Under the pieces are notes generated by a model that did not search any database, was not told where the DNA came from, and saw nothing but the letters and a program-made list of their open reading frames with translations. A DNA stretch of 64,000 nucleotides. It comes from Clarkia xantiana subsp. parviflora (Eukaryota > Streptophyta > Magnoliopsida > Myrtales > Onagraceae). The stretch is from the NCBI GenBank assembly GCA_036873135.1, contig JAPTYO010000007.1, positions 20,876,763-20,940,762 of the forward strand, read 5' to 3'. This document shows positions 1 to 10,981 of the stretch, in pieces. Made by a program: the position numbers and the translations under genes. The stretch's first letter is position 1. Each line of letters starts with the position of its first letter.

Positions 1-54
1 CGTCCAAGTTGAGGATTGGAATCTTATTTCTTGTTGGTTTATGACATTTATCAG

Positions 55-644
55 CATGGTAGAGTTGGGGTTGCTCTCCCAAAGTTTGGTCAGTGGGATG
101 TGAACCCGGCTAGTTCTGATGGTGGCTACACTCAAGTTTTCAACTTGGCTAGGGAAGGGAAGAAAAACATTGTGAATCCACCGCTGCATATTCCAGTGGA
201 TCAGGAACTGATGAATTCTCCGCGAAGGAAGTCGACTGGCGGCAGTGTCTACACGGTATGCTTCTGGAACCCCTTTTAACTTTATCCAACTTTCCTTGGA
301 TCGCAAGAAATGAGCGGGTTAATAATAGAATAGAGTAGTGTAACACAAGCAATGATCTTAGCAGGATCGAGGAATTCACCCAGACCGTTATTTGACCTTG
401 TTTGAAGAAATTCATTAGTTGGTCTTTAAACCAAATATGTCGCAGAATTCACAAGATGCACGTCTTTGTTGTTAGGGGTCACAATTGGCCTAGATACTGA
501 CTTGCAATTAGTTGAATCTGCTGATCTAGGACTGCAATCTGTTGAAAAACTCTGCCTTTACAGTTCGTGAATGTTTAATGGCTGAATGTTTATGTTCCTT
601 TCTTTTATTAGGCTTCTTGTTGCTTCCCATGGAGCAAAAGGTGA
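55..644 (+). CDS. RIN4/NOI-family protein, 3' part of gene
   Basis: Seen: an exon at 55-255 follows a pyrimidine-rich tract ending in CAG. It encodes LPKFGQWD, then a GGYTQVFNLAREGKK segment, which is the NOI (nitrate-induced) domain carrying the AvrRpt2-type cleavage consensus. The donor is GT at 256; the acceptor AG at 610-611 opens a last exon (612-644) encoding ASCCFPWSKR and TGA. Both junctions are phase 0. Upstream exons lie outside the window, so this is either a full RIN4 or a short NOI protein. Known: RIN4 proteins are tethered to the plasma membrane by acylated C-terminal cysteines, here the CC pair, and are guarded by NLR receptors. A polyadenylation signal AATAAA lies at 798-803. 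Odd: the cleavage-site motif begins Leu-Pro rather than the usual Val-Pro. Confidence 0.85.
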
Positions 645-865
645 GCTTTGACGACCTCTTACTGAACGACAATGGCGAATCCAGACTATTCATGAATGGA
701 GAGCTTAAACGCGTTGAAGGATCGTGTTCATGTTTTGACAGTAATTTGTTGAAGATCCGATTCGACTTCTAGACATATTTGTATGCTACTTTCTTGTAAT
801 AAAGCTTCAATTCCTGTTCCTTGCTGTTTAAAGTTTCCCATTTTTCTTTTGTTTATTTAATTTAA

Positions 866-960
866 TTTTTTTTTTTTTTTTTTTTTTTTTGCCGAAGAAA
901 GGTAAGCCTAGGACTCATGAGCTACCCGCTTACACCAAGTAAGCCTGCATTAGGTGGACA
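866..960 (-). repeat. possible A-tailed SINE-like fragment
   Basis: A run of more than 20 T (about 868-890) abuts a short GC-richer block (891-955) that stands out from the AT-rich surroundings. Read on the minus strand this is a short body ending in a poly-A tail, the layout of a retroposed element. I see no clear target-site duplication or good pol III boxes, so the call is weak. Confidence 0.25.
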
Positions 961-1860
961 AGACTACAATACTTTAGTAATATCATGCTTCATAACTTTA
1001 AAACGGAATGAAACAAAATTGGAATGAAACATTAATTACATTTTTTGTTTTTACACATTCACTCCTTAATTTTCAATTTACATTATTTTTAGACATATGA
1101 TTCATTTTGTACTTTGAGAAAAACTAATAAATTTTGTCATTCCATTTTAATAGTTTCATTATTTAAGTATTCATAAATATATACTTCGTATAATAAATTA
1201 TTTCTATATTCATTCTCAAATTCTTATACACGTAAAAATGTAATTATAACTTTAATTTTAATTTATTCTAAAATAATCATGAGATTGAATTCAACTCAAT
1301 GTCCGCACTCTCTGTCCGACCTCAGATTAGGTCGTAAAAAAATACCACAATTTAATTAGAATCAAATTTATAAATCGAAATCGAACTAGTAGATTCTGAC
1401 TAGCTCACTAGTAGATGAGTCATGTTTAACACTCTTTTTTTAAAAGAAATTAACTACACAAATAAAATGTAATTATATATCTGACTTTATAATTTAATAA
1501 ATTATATAATTTCCGACCCGAGTTCTTAAAATAATTTTTTTTTAAAAAGTATGATACTAAATAATTATTGAGTAAGTATTATAATCTAGTCACCCTATTT
1601 AAACATCAATTAAACTTGAATTCAGTCCAATAATGAATTATTTTTTTATCCTAATAATTGAATCATAATATTATTTTAGGGCGACCTAGTGTGGACTTTC
1701 TAGGGAGTGGGAGTTTGAATTGAACCCAACCTCATGTTTATTTTAAAAAATAAATTAAAATTGCAACTTCTTCTTCATAACAAAATATCCCCAAATTCTT
1801 CATTACAATTGACTTGAGGAAAAACTTATTATTTAAATTTTATTGAGTAAGTTTTTTATT
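961..1860. other. AT-rich intergenic DNA
   Basis: About 900 bp of AT-rich sequence between the NOI gene and the LTR retrotransposon. No open frame, RNA gene or repeat boundary is recognised. Confidence 0.7.
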
Positions 1861-2013
1861 GAGCTTGTTAGGTTATAAAGTCTAGGTCAACGGGTCGTCA
1901 ATCTAGAATTTATCTCCCACTAATGAAATGTCGGGTTCACTGTTCCTAGGACTAGTCATTCTGATACATGCCCTTCTGCTCCCTTGGGGTAGTCGTTCTG
2001 ATATATGTCCTCC

Positions 2014-2157
2014 TCTTCTCTCCTTCTGACCTCCTTTCCTTCTCTCCTTCTGACCTCCTTTCCTTCTCTCCTTCTGACCTCCTTTCCTTCTCTCCTTCTG
2101 ACCTCCTTTCCTTCTCTCCTTCTGACCTCCTTTCCTTCTCTCCTTCTGACCTTCTGA
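2014..2157. repeat. 24-bp tandem repeat inside LTR
   Basis: About six copies of a 24-bp polypyrimidine/polypurine unit with core CTCCTTCTGACC. Because 24 is a multiple of three, both strands stay open and yield artificial peptides with an 8-residue period. The same array recurs in LTR2 at about 11130-11273. It lies on the transcript side of the LTR TATA box, so it should sit in the R/U5 part. Confidence 0.9.
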
Positions 2158-2589
2158 GGCTTGTACTTCTTACCCCTGGGGCTTGTCCTACTGCTCTATG
2201 CTCTTCTGCTTCCTTGGCTCTCTTCTCCTTGCTACCCTGCAAGAGGGGCAATACCAGGCACAGAGGGGGGGTGGTGCCTGATGAACCCTCTCCGATGCCT
2301 AAGTCAGTACGGTTTTAGAGAGATAAAGCTAGAGAGATGTCAGAGCAAAATTGTGCAACTTGCCAAGATCCTCAAATGAGTTGTGAAGGTGGGGTATTTA
2401 TAGGCAACGGTGTCATTAAGGTGGCTTAATGACATCGTTAGCCTTTAAACACAATTAATTAACCTTTAAGCACATAATTAAGACCTTAGGATTCGGAGGA
2501 GGTAGGCGGAGTGGACCGAGCATGGGAGTCCGAATGTGGTGTCGGGACCCTTGGGGGGGGAGAAATCCGACCCCTAAGGGTAGGGGTTG

Positions 2590-2860
2590 GGTGAGGACAC
2601 CCAACCCCTCCTAGGGAGGGTGGGGTTGGCCAACCCCATCCCTCCTAGGAGGGATCGGGTTGGCCGACCCGATCTCTCCTAGGAGAGATCGGGTTGGCCA
2701 ACCCGATCCCTCCTAGGAGAGATCGGGTTGGCCGACCCGATCTCTCCTAGGAGAGATCGGGTTGGCCAACCCGATCTCCCCTAGGGGAGATCGGGTCGGC
2801 TGACCCGATCTCCCCTAGGGGAGGTCGGGTGTGGCCACCCAACCTCACCTAGGTGAGTTC
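2590..2860. repeat. array of 34-bp units made of perfect palindromes
   Basis: Repeated 34-bp units alternate two palindromes, GGGTTGGCCAACCC (or a GGCCGACC variant) and GATCTCTCCTAGGAGAGATC. Both are self-complementary, so each single strand can form many hairpins. The array is present in LTR1 and LTR2 (about 11706-11976). In LTR3 exactly 136 bp, four units, are missing. Confidence 0.9.
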
Positions 2861-4380
2861 GCCTAAGTCGGACGGGCGCTTCGGCCCCGTCCGAGCCGTC
2901 GATGTTCTCGCGAAGTGTCCGGGTTGAAGTTTCGATTTGCAATCATAAATGGGACGATAAAAATACAACGGTTTGGAAGTCAACGGGTTCAAATTGGGCG
3001 TATATCCATCACATGCCCCCGAGTCAACCAATGGCCTAACCCTTGATTGACTCTATTTTAGGATGGTATGACACGCGCAATTTGAAACCGGGGTTTTACC
3101 TTCTTTGTCTGAATGCTTGCTTACCCGTGGATACGTGCCTCTGACTCTGCCCCCCTGTCTACTGAGATAGAGGAATTGTAAACGTTAGAGTAGCACGGAC
3201 GTGTGCCTAGGCACGCGTCCGTCTGAGGTGGGAGTAATAAACTTATCTCTGCTACAGGTGCATACTCAAAAAATACAAACTTGCACAGGGGTGTGATACG
3301 AATGTAACTAATAACTTACGCTTCAATTTCGTGTCGGGATTTCATCTAAGTGAGGGAAAATTTCAATTTTGGTCCGAAATTTTTTCTAAGTATGGGATAC
3401 TAGAAAATATGCCTGTAGGATGTTAACTAGGAGTGAACATGGACATATCATGAACATGAGGATGTGTACTAGCATACATGCAAGTAGGAACATAAGGATG
3501 AGAGTGAGTGGAGACATGCTGCGATTGTAGTCATGAATGTATGCATGAATATATGGCGGCCGCGTGCGTGGACGTCTAAATGTTTGAACACATGGGAGTG
3601 TGTATGTGGGCATGCATATGAGTGCAAGCATGAACATGTATGTATGCATGGACGGGTTGTGAGTATGAGCATGAGTGATGACATTGATGTACCTGTAGAT
3701 GTTAATCATGAATATGAGCATAAGTGCAAAGGTGAGAGCATAGACCTCTCCTTTACTTGAGGGTGGGAACTCTGCCACTCAATGGGACACAACGTTCCGC
3801 CTCCCTCGTACTGGCGTGAGCATTGTCCATTAACCTCGACCTTCGGCATGTGTATCATTTTTCTTTCATCCGTTGGAGCATGCGTATAGCTCTTGACCTT
3901 TACCCTGCAATTTGTTCCCCATAAAAGTGGGGGTGAAAATTCTTACAAGCTTTCTTCTTACCGCCGCGAGCGAAAGGGTCTATTGACATGTGTTAAGGGT
4001 TGACCCTTCCTTCGGATGTGTTGGAGCGTTGCTCCATTTGGGGAAACTAAAAGTTCGCCATCTTCCCTTGGTGTTAAGGTTGCCCCCTTAGTAGGCGTAT
4101 CTCGCCCCTCCATGAGTAAGGGTCGATCTTTGCGTTGGTTGCTCATATAGATGACTCATTTTTGGGGAGCTTTCTTCTTCAGACAAGGAGACCGTTGAAT
4201 CGGATGAGAGGGAAGGACCCTCTAGTTCTGCTTATCAGGCCTAGAAATTTTTCTAAGTCAGGGATGGCTGCTAATGCTTCCAGTATGTTCTTTTTCCCTT
4301 CTCTTTTCTTTGTGATATATTTATGATTGTTCTCATGCTGCTTCCTTCTTGTTGTTAGAGCGTTCTTCCCTGGTTACCGA

Positions 4381-4869
4381 ATGGTTCTTGTGGTGGGTGA
4401 GGGTTCAAGTCAATCTAAATCCAAGGCACGGAAACCTGACTCTGAGGTCGGGCCCTCGGCTGCCAAGGAGAAGGAAACCGCGAGAGGCTCTCCTTCAAGT
4501 GCCCCTTTGCTGACTCCCTCCCATGATAAGGAGGTAGTGGTTGAAGAGGCGCCCTCTTTGCTTGACAAAAGGGAACGACCTGTGGCTGGCGATGGGGTGA
4601 TCATAGGTCTTGATGTCTCTTCTCTATCCCCTGCCCCCCAGCCGAGGGGCCGAGTCTCAAGTTTATTTCATCTTCGTATGGATTTGACGACTTTTGAAGG
4701 TGTCTTTGTCTTTCCTATGGGTTATGTTATTAACCCCTGCGTTGAAGATTTTTCTTTTGGTGACGGGTGTGATCATCATCTTACATTGAGGTTCCCCTCT
4801 CTTGTCATGGCTCTGATTAAGATAGCAAATTCTTGCTTTGGAGTTTGGTGGAGACTGCTCTTGAATTAG
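4381..4869 (+). CDS. oppositely oriented extra ORF of the LTR element
   Basis: This plus-strand frame runs against the minus-strand sense of the retrotransposon and lies between the repeat arrays and the 3' LTR. From the ATG at 4381 it encodes about 162 residues. A Ser/Lys/Glu/Pro-rich N-terminal half (SQSKSKARKPDSE near the start) is followed by a segment with the core MDLTTFEGVFVFPMGY. The frame is open further upstream to 4327. An identical copy lies at 13497-13985 in the duplicated internal segment. Known: some Tat elements (Grande, Retand) carry antisense ORFs of unknown function at this place. The stop at 4867-4869 and the lack of a recognised fold suggest truncation. I cannot assign a function. 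Confidence 0.45.
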   Translation: MVLVVGEGSSQSKSKARKPDSEVGPSAAKEKETARGSPSSAPLLTPSHDKEVVVEEAPSLLDKRERPVAGDGVIIGLDVSSLSPAPQPRGRVSSLFHLRMDLTTFEGVFVFPMGYVINPCVEDFSFGDGCDHHLTLRFPSLVMALIKIANSCFGVWWRLLLN

Positions 4870-5176
4870 CCTCTACTAGTGTCGTAGTTGTGATCGTTGT
4901 GGGGATCGTTTTGTTATATGCCCTCAATAGTGCCTGTCGTGATTCTTTGCTTCATGATTGATTTCGTGAGATATGGAGGTTGTCTTCATAATAAGGACGT
5001 CTCCTTCCTGGTATCACCCAGTGGGTTGAAATATAAGTGCCTACCTTTAATGAGCGTACGAAGGGTGTTGTTTTTCCTTTTTCTTGAACCTCCTCCTAAG
5101 GCTAGGCGTAGCCTTTTGATGTTCGTGGTCGGGATGGTGTCTTTACAATGCATGTCTTTGACAGATGTTTTATGAT

Positions 5177-5500
5177 GTGCTGCCATGATAATCACTTCGA
5201 GGTATGTGGACATGATAGCCACTTCCTGATGTGTGGGAGTGATAGCCCTTTTGTAGTGTGTGGACATGATAGCCACTTTAGGATATGTGGACGTGATAGC
5301 CACTTCAAGGTGTGTGGACATGATAGCCACTTCAGTGTATGTGGACATGATAGCCACTTCAAGGTATGTGGACATGATAGCCACTTCAGTGTATGTGGAC
5401 ATGATAGCCACCTCAGTGTATGTGGACATGATAGCCACCTCAAGGTATGTGGACATGATAGCCACTTCAGTGTATGTGGACATGATAGCCACATCACGAT
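5177..5500. repeat. 27-bp tandem repeat, about 12 units
   Basis: Unit core TGGACATGATAGCCACTTCA, alternating with slightly different tails. The unit length is divisible by three and free of stops, so several frames on both strands stay open across the array, for example a CGHDSHFSV nonapeptide on plus. Copies at the left edge are the most diverged, typical of a growing array. It lies in the 3' untranslated part of the retrotransposon. Confidence 0.92.
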
Positions 5501-6179
5501 GTATGGAGTTGTGCTTTAGTATTCCTTTCTCGTTGGAGAGCCTTTATTGCTATAGTTGCCTTTTGTGTAGGCTATGTTTGTTGGGTTAGGTCCCGGTGTT
5601 TCGTCTTGTCGGATGTTGTATCTTTTACGCTCTTTAGATGTCTCCTTCATGAGTTGTGCTTGACGATGTTCAAGTCTGATACGAGCATAGGTCACGCGAG
5701 GGCGACATGTATGACAATAATATTTGTCGGAGGTTGATTTGTGTGACTTGTAAGGCAATTCTCTTCTTGATGGGTCGAGCTTATTTTGAGAGCTTTGACC
5801 TTCGGATTTCATGTCTTTGCTATCCTTCTTGGTGGTGTTGGGTTCCTTTGAGATACTTCTCTTGACTTGTGATATGGGTGGTAGTATAACTCGTTACTTT
5901 TCATGATAACCTCTTGTGTTTCTGTATATGATCCTTTGGTCATGGACTTCTCCTTTGAATATGCTTTCCTTTCTTTTTCTTTCTTTTGTGCTTTCCTTCA
6001 CATCATACCTGCTATCTCATCAAGAAAAAACATTACTTGTTCTTCACATTACTTTACTTAGAAATTTCTTTCTTATGGTATTCTTCTGAGCATGGTATCC
6101 TTCTAAGAATGGTATCCTTCTAAACATGGTGTGATGATCTCTTCTGATACCCCTTACACGGTATACGTTGTACTGTTAG

Positions 6180-7015
6180 ACCAAAGATACGCTCTTGGTG
6201 GGCGTCGAAATCTTTTCACGAGACAGGCTCTCGGACGGCACTTAGCGTTTCACAGGATAGGCTCCCGGAGGGCACAGGTTAGTCCACCGATACCTTTTTG
6301 ACGGGTGTCAAATCTGTTCACGAGACAGGCTCTCGGACGGCACTTAACGTTTCACAGGATAGGCTCCCGGAGGGCTCAGGTTAGACCAAAGATACGCTCC
6401 TGGTAGGCGTCGAACTGGTAGTTTGAAATCTACCTCAAGATACGCTCTTGGGGGCGTCGAACTGGTAGTGTTTTTTCTACCTCAAGATACGCTCTTGGGG
6501 GCGTCGAATCTGGTAGGTTGCAAATCTACCTCAAGATACGCTCCTGGGGGCGTCGAAGTCGTAGTTTTTGGAAACCACTCTCAAGATACGCTCTTGGTGC
6601 GTCGAATTCGTAGTGTAATAACTACTCTCAAGATACGCTCTTGGGGGCGTCGAAGGTCGTAGTATGAACACTACTCTCAAGATACGCTCCTGGGGGCGTC
6701 GAAATTCGTAGTTTTTGGAAACCACTCTCAAGATACGCTCTTGGTGCGTCGAAGGTCGTAGTGTATAAACTACTCTCAAGATACGCTCTTGGGGGCGTCG
6801 AAGGTCGTAGTATGAACACTACTCTCAAGATACGCTCTTGGGGGCGTCGAAGATCGTAGTATAAAAACTACTCTCAAGATACGCTCTTGGGGGCGTCGAA
6901 TCTGTTCGCGGGATAGGCTCCCGGAGGGCACAGGGTTCGTAGTTTTAGAACTACTCTCAAGATACGCTCTTGGGGGCGTCGAATGTGTTCGCGGGATTGG
7001 CTCCCGGAGGGCTCA
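6180..7015. repeat. ~49-bp tandem repeat array in LTR element
   Basis: About a dozen units share the core AAGATACGCTCTTGGGGGCG followed by TCGAA and a variable CGTAGT-type spacer. Diverged forms at both edges have GGCTCCCGGAGGGC in place of the core. Spacing is about 47-51 bp. The frames across it are repeat artefacts. It is the second array in the region between the protease remnant and the 3' LTR of the minus-strand element. Confidence 0.9.
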
Positions 7016-8735
7016 TAATATTACCTTATCTTGTGTCCCTTCTCATGTATGGTGCATTTTTGGTATGCTTTTCGAGTCTTTACTTGACTTTTCCTTCTAT
7101 GATATTGCATGCTACCACGCTTTTCCTTCAATATGGGAGGTCACCTCTCGAGGGCGATGTTTGTGTGTTGCCAACTTAGGACGAGTTCGTATAGGGAGTT
7201 GAGGATGCTTTCCTCTATGTGACCTCTTCTAGGAGAAGTGGTATCGCATGTTATTGTGATCTTCTGCCTCTAATCTCTTCTTTTATACTTAGGTGGACTA
7301 CCAAGCACTTATTCGTTTGGTGCCCCCCAAGTTGCTTGGTGGTCACACCGCCTTTCATATTTGGCCGTTGAAGGTCCCTCGTTCATTTTCTTGGTTGGGT
7401 ACCCCTTATGCTCGGGGCTCCCTTGTCTGCTTCTTTGAATGCAATGAGTGTCCCTTGTAAGATTTACTCTTTCTCATGCTTGCTTGTTTCAGTCATAGGC
7501 ATGTTTTGAATGATGCCTTTGTCGGATGTGTCTTTGGAGGTTGGGTGGAAGAGCTTTTGCTTTGGGTGGGTGGTGGTGGATTTCATTCTCTTGATAACTA
7601 GGATGTGGCAGTGTCTGTATCCTAGGGGTGCTTGTGAATTTTTCCCCCCTTTCCTTGTGTAGGTTGAAGAGCTCTCTCATAGAATGGTGTCTTGAGTTGT
7701 TAATCTCGTAGGCGTGTTTCAGACTATTCAATCTGATCCATGCTCTTTGCTCGTGCATGGGGGTGTGGGGGTCTGACCGGGCTGTATCTTCTTGGAGTGT
7801 TGTGGTACTTAGAGAGCCTTGCCTTTTCCTTTACATTGGAGTATTCTTCAATGCTTTTAGGGAGTGTCACATTGGTCATGCTCCTCCCACCTTGAATCTT
7901 GATTATAGACTTCCTTTGAATTAGGACTTGAACCTAAAAATGATGTTTTCCTTTAGGTTTGCAAGTGATGCTCCATGATTTTCTATGGGCTTGTCCCCGT
8001 ATTGGCTATTCCTTGCTGGATAGCTTCATTAGAGGCTGCATTTGTGTTGCGTACGTATTACGTGTTTGAGGTGTGTTGAGCTGACAAGTCCCTCCTTTTT
8101 TGTTTTATCATAACCTTCATTCATCATGTATTCGGCGTATGGCTTTAAAGGCGGGATATTTTTCTAGTGCCCCTTATATCGTGGTTCTCCTCTTGATGGG
8201 ATGCCAGAGTCAAATGTCTTATCATTTGCAGACAAGGTGGTTGATCGGGATGTGCGTCTAGTGTGAGGGTCGATCTTGAAACCTTACTCCCCAAGCTTTA
8301 GAGCTCTTCTTTGGTTGATCTTGTAGAACTATTATCCTGCCCTAAGGCTCTTGGTAGGAGATGTATCTCCTTTTTCACACTCTAGTTCTTGCACTATCTC
8401 CTTTGCTAAACTTGCATCTTTAGAGTTTCTCTCTTGGTGCATGACTTCAATGACAGGATTTTCTACCGATGTTTATTCTAGTAGGACTTGTATCCTTGGT
8501 TGCCTTCCTTTCTTGTGAGATGGCGAAGGAGTGTTTGTGAACACTCCACTGTGTCGTACTTGGTAGAGGTATGCGCCTAATCTTTATGGCGCTGTCTTGA
8601 ATCTTCGTGTACCTATCTCTGATGAACATGTTATTCATTGCATATATGATACGGAGTCCGAGGATCTCCGGGTTAGGATCATATTTGGAGAACAGAGACA
8701 TAGTCATCTATTAGATGACCTCTTTATCTACGGAG
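7016..8735 (-). other. non-coding internal part of the LTR element
   Basis: Internal retrotransposon sequence between the repeat array and the protease remnant, where reverse transcriptase and integrase would be expected on the minus strand. Only short broken frames are present, without any motif I recognise such as the RT YxDD box or integrase zinc and DDE residues. It may be decayed pol or unrelated filler. Confidence 0.5.
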
Positions 8736-9041
8736 TTAATTTTTGCAAGGATAAATGCAAGGATACTTGTAAGGATACTTGTAAGGATATGTGTTCCATC
8801 CTTTTCCTGGTTCATTTGCAGTGCGTGTCCCTAATGGGTATGTTGATGTTCTGACCACTTTTACTAGTATGGGGTCCCTTGGTATTAGGTATGCCTGACT
8901 CTTCTCTAGTATCATCAATGGTTGGTCATGGGAGATGTCTGACGGACTCCCTTCATGTACTATGGTTCTCTTCATGTCAAAGTTGGTGATTCCCTCTCTT
9001 ATGACTAACATATCATTGTGTGGAAATACTATGTTTTCCAT
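8736..9041 (-). pseudogene. decayed retroviral-type aspartic protease region
   Basis: The minus-strand frame contains FPHNDMLVI, then NFDMKRTIVHEGSPSDI. In Tat-lineage polyproteins the equivalent stretch is a PHxDALVI-type motif followed by the protease active site, with Asp in a V-D-x-G-S-S context. Here the catalytic Asp is His and one Ser is Pro, so the domain should be inactive. The frame ends in a Lys/Tyr-Pro repeat from a local ACTTGTAAGGAT-type repetition (about 8745-8790). Assignment rests on motif similarity only. Confidence 0.5.
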
Positions 9042-10178
9042 ATCCCTTTTTAAAAGCTTGATGATGGTGTCACCGTTCTTCCTTTGCTAGGCTTGGTGTC
9101 CTTGAGGGTTTTTGGTGGAGGTGTATTCCATTATCTGGGATGAGCTTTCTAGGTGAAATCATAAAGATCCGCTGGAGGTGTTTGTCTCTGATGGTGGGTG
9201 TTACCCATGTGATATGGTTTTCTCCATTTTTGGAGGGATGTGTTCGCGGCTACCCCCTCTTGTGCTAATGGGCGTTTGTGGGGAGGGCATGTTGTGACTG
9301 GTGCCCCTCTTGCATACCAATGCCAGATGGGATCCTTTGACGGGCTTGGCCCTAGGATGCTTAGTGGACGGTTGTAGTAGGGGTAATCCTTCATGGTAGT
9401 TCCTCTATAGGATGTTGGGAGTGCTCAACTTATTTTTGTAAGTGAGCTTTCCATCTTGTGATCTTTCCCAGAAACTTGACCTTATAGGTGTTCTTTGGGA
9501 TTGAGGAATCTGTTGCTTGTGCATCTCTTGATTGTCGACGGCCTTTTACTGATTCTTCTAGTGGTCCACCTGTGTATATATATATCACGGAGCCCGAAGG
9601 CGTCCGGTATGGTCATTCTTGGAAAACATGTTGATGTTAAGTATCATAATCTACTCCTTTTAGGGAGTTGACTTGTTATGCAGTTAAATTAAATAAGAGG
9701 ATATGGGAAGGATATGGGTGTGGGGTGTTGAAATCCCCTGCTTCCTTGGTAATGTAACTGTCTTCCTCCATTAGTCTGTGTGTATTCCTTCCACTTGAGG
9801 AATATGAGGTCGCATCCTTGCAAGGCGGACTAGGTGGAGGTGTATCCTTCATGTATGCTATGTGCGGTCTCACTCTACTATGTCTCTCCATGAGACTTCC
9901 CATTGTAGTAGCTATGTGCTGATGTGGTGTGGTACTCTATTAGTTCCCTGTTCAAATCCTTGTCTTTTCGACTCCTCCTCTGTCCTAGGAGGACGTGTGC
10001 CAAGGGTTATCATGCACAAGGGGTTTGGACCTGTCGTGCTGTATCATGGGTAGGTGGTTGCTTTATTGTGTTGTTGGGACTATGTCCCTCCCTTTGAGCT
10101 TTCCTTGGTATGTCCCTTAGGCATGTCTGTGGTGATACGGACTGTATGTGTACATTGCCATGGTTGATGTTGGAACTC

Positions 10179-10709
10179 CTATATCCTTGTTGGTCTGTCA
10201 TGTATGTCTTCCCTTAGTGCGGTGTATGTCCCTGTTGGGGTACTTGGTGGAATTCTTGCCTCCTTTGAGGTCTTGGCTGTCTGTCTGCCCCCCAGTGGGG
10301 TGTAGGCCCTGGCGTCCTGTTGTGTCTGTTGTTGCCTAGGAGGCAAAAATTGCTGCCTTCCCTCTGGGGGTGGCTCTTGATAATTTCTTCTTTGTTCTTC
10401 TCGCTGCCCTGCTCTAGGGTGCGAGTCGTGTTCTTCTTCTGGGACTTGTTCTTCCTCATGAACTTCTTCTTCTTCATGCTGGTGTTGCCTTCTCTGCCTG
10501 TTCCTCAGGGTCTCCCTATAAGCTAGCAGCTCATCCAATGCGTGCATCAACCTCGGAGTCACTGTCTGTGCTCCTTGCGAGTATGTGGGCCTTATGTTGG
10601 TTGTGTGGGCACGATTGTCGTTCCTTTGAGTCATTATTTCATATGGATACCCTTGAGGTTGTGCCTCATAGTAGTACCCCTGTGGAGGTGCCGTGTATTG
10701 GGATGGCAC
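10179..10709 (-). pseudogene. gag-like remnant of Tat-like retrotransposon
   Basis: The minus-strand frame starts about 250 bp downstream of the primer-binding site. It encodes a Gln/Pro/Glu-rich segment with LMHALDELLAYRETLRNRQ, clearly related to ALEELLAFRESLKNQ in the element at 62.5 kb. An acidic EEEEVHEEE stretch and a Gln-rich tail follow. There is no ATG at the frame start (it opens at GTG), an in-frame TAG lies just upstream, and the sensible frame shifts again further up, so this is a broken gag. The capsid and zinc-knuckle parts were not found downstream. Confidence 0.6.
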
Positions 10710-10963
10710 TCCTTGTTGCCCCCCTGTCCCTGTGGCTTCCTAGTCAATGGAGTTGGAGCTGTGGAAGCCTCCTCCCTGCTTGTTAGGTTGGGGTGCCTGT
10801 GGGGCTATCTGAGGCTCTGGTGTGCAGGCTGTTTCTCTGGGTTAGGCTGCCTTGCTGGAGGTATAGGATGTCTTTCTTGCCTATTGCCCCCAGGTGGGCG
10901 ATTATCTCTAGACACTAAGTTGTTCGTCTTCGCTCTCGTGATTGTCAGGCTTTCTGTTCGAAG

Positions 10964-10979
10964 CCCACAGACGGCGCCA
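10964..10979 (-). other. primer-binding site of the minus-strand LTR element
   Basis: Minus strand TGGCGCCGTCTGTGGG, two bases inside the end of LTR2. The TGGCGCCGT form is a common tRNA-complementary site of plant Ty3/gypsy elements. It fixes the sense strand as minus and LTR2 as the 5' LTR of the complete unit. A related site occurs at 62422-62438. Confidence 0.8.
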
Positions 10980-10981
10980 AG

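Larger units (their letters stand above)
1866..3011 (-). repeat. LTR1 (3' LTR in element sense), 1146 bp
   Basis: Begins TGTTAGG and ends ATCCATCA on the plus strand. It matches LTR2 at a constant offset of 9116 bp. Read on the minus strand it holds a TATA box CTATAAATA (2403-2395), a 24-bp tandem repeat (about 2014-2157) and an array of perfect palindromes (about 2590-2860). The left flank gives the target duplication GAGCT. Confidence 0.9.

Noticed and set aside
1952..2318. Open frames on both strands encoding 8-residue repeats in the LTR (also 11068-11434)
   Set aside because: They come from a 24-bp tandem repeat that has no stops in several frames; no family similarity.
3386..3778. 130-residue minus-strand frame rich in His/Thr/Met (copy at 12502-12894)
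   Set aside because: Low-complexity GTATGCATG-type sequence in retrotransposon DNA; no recognisable domain.
4986..5589. Four overlapping frames with CGHDSHFSV-type repeats, possibly a repeat protein
   Set aside because: The 27-bp DNA unit keeps frames open on both strands; the signal is in the DNA repeat, not in codon pattern.
5177..7015. CRISPR-like regular spacing of short repeats
   Set aside because: Units are directly adjacent without unique spacers, in a plant retrotransposon, with no cas genes.
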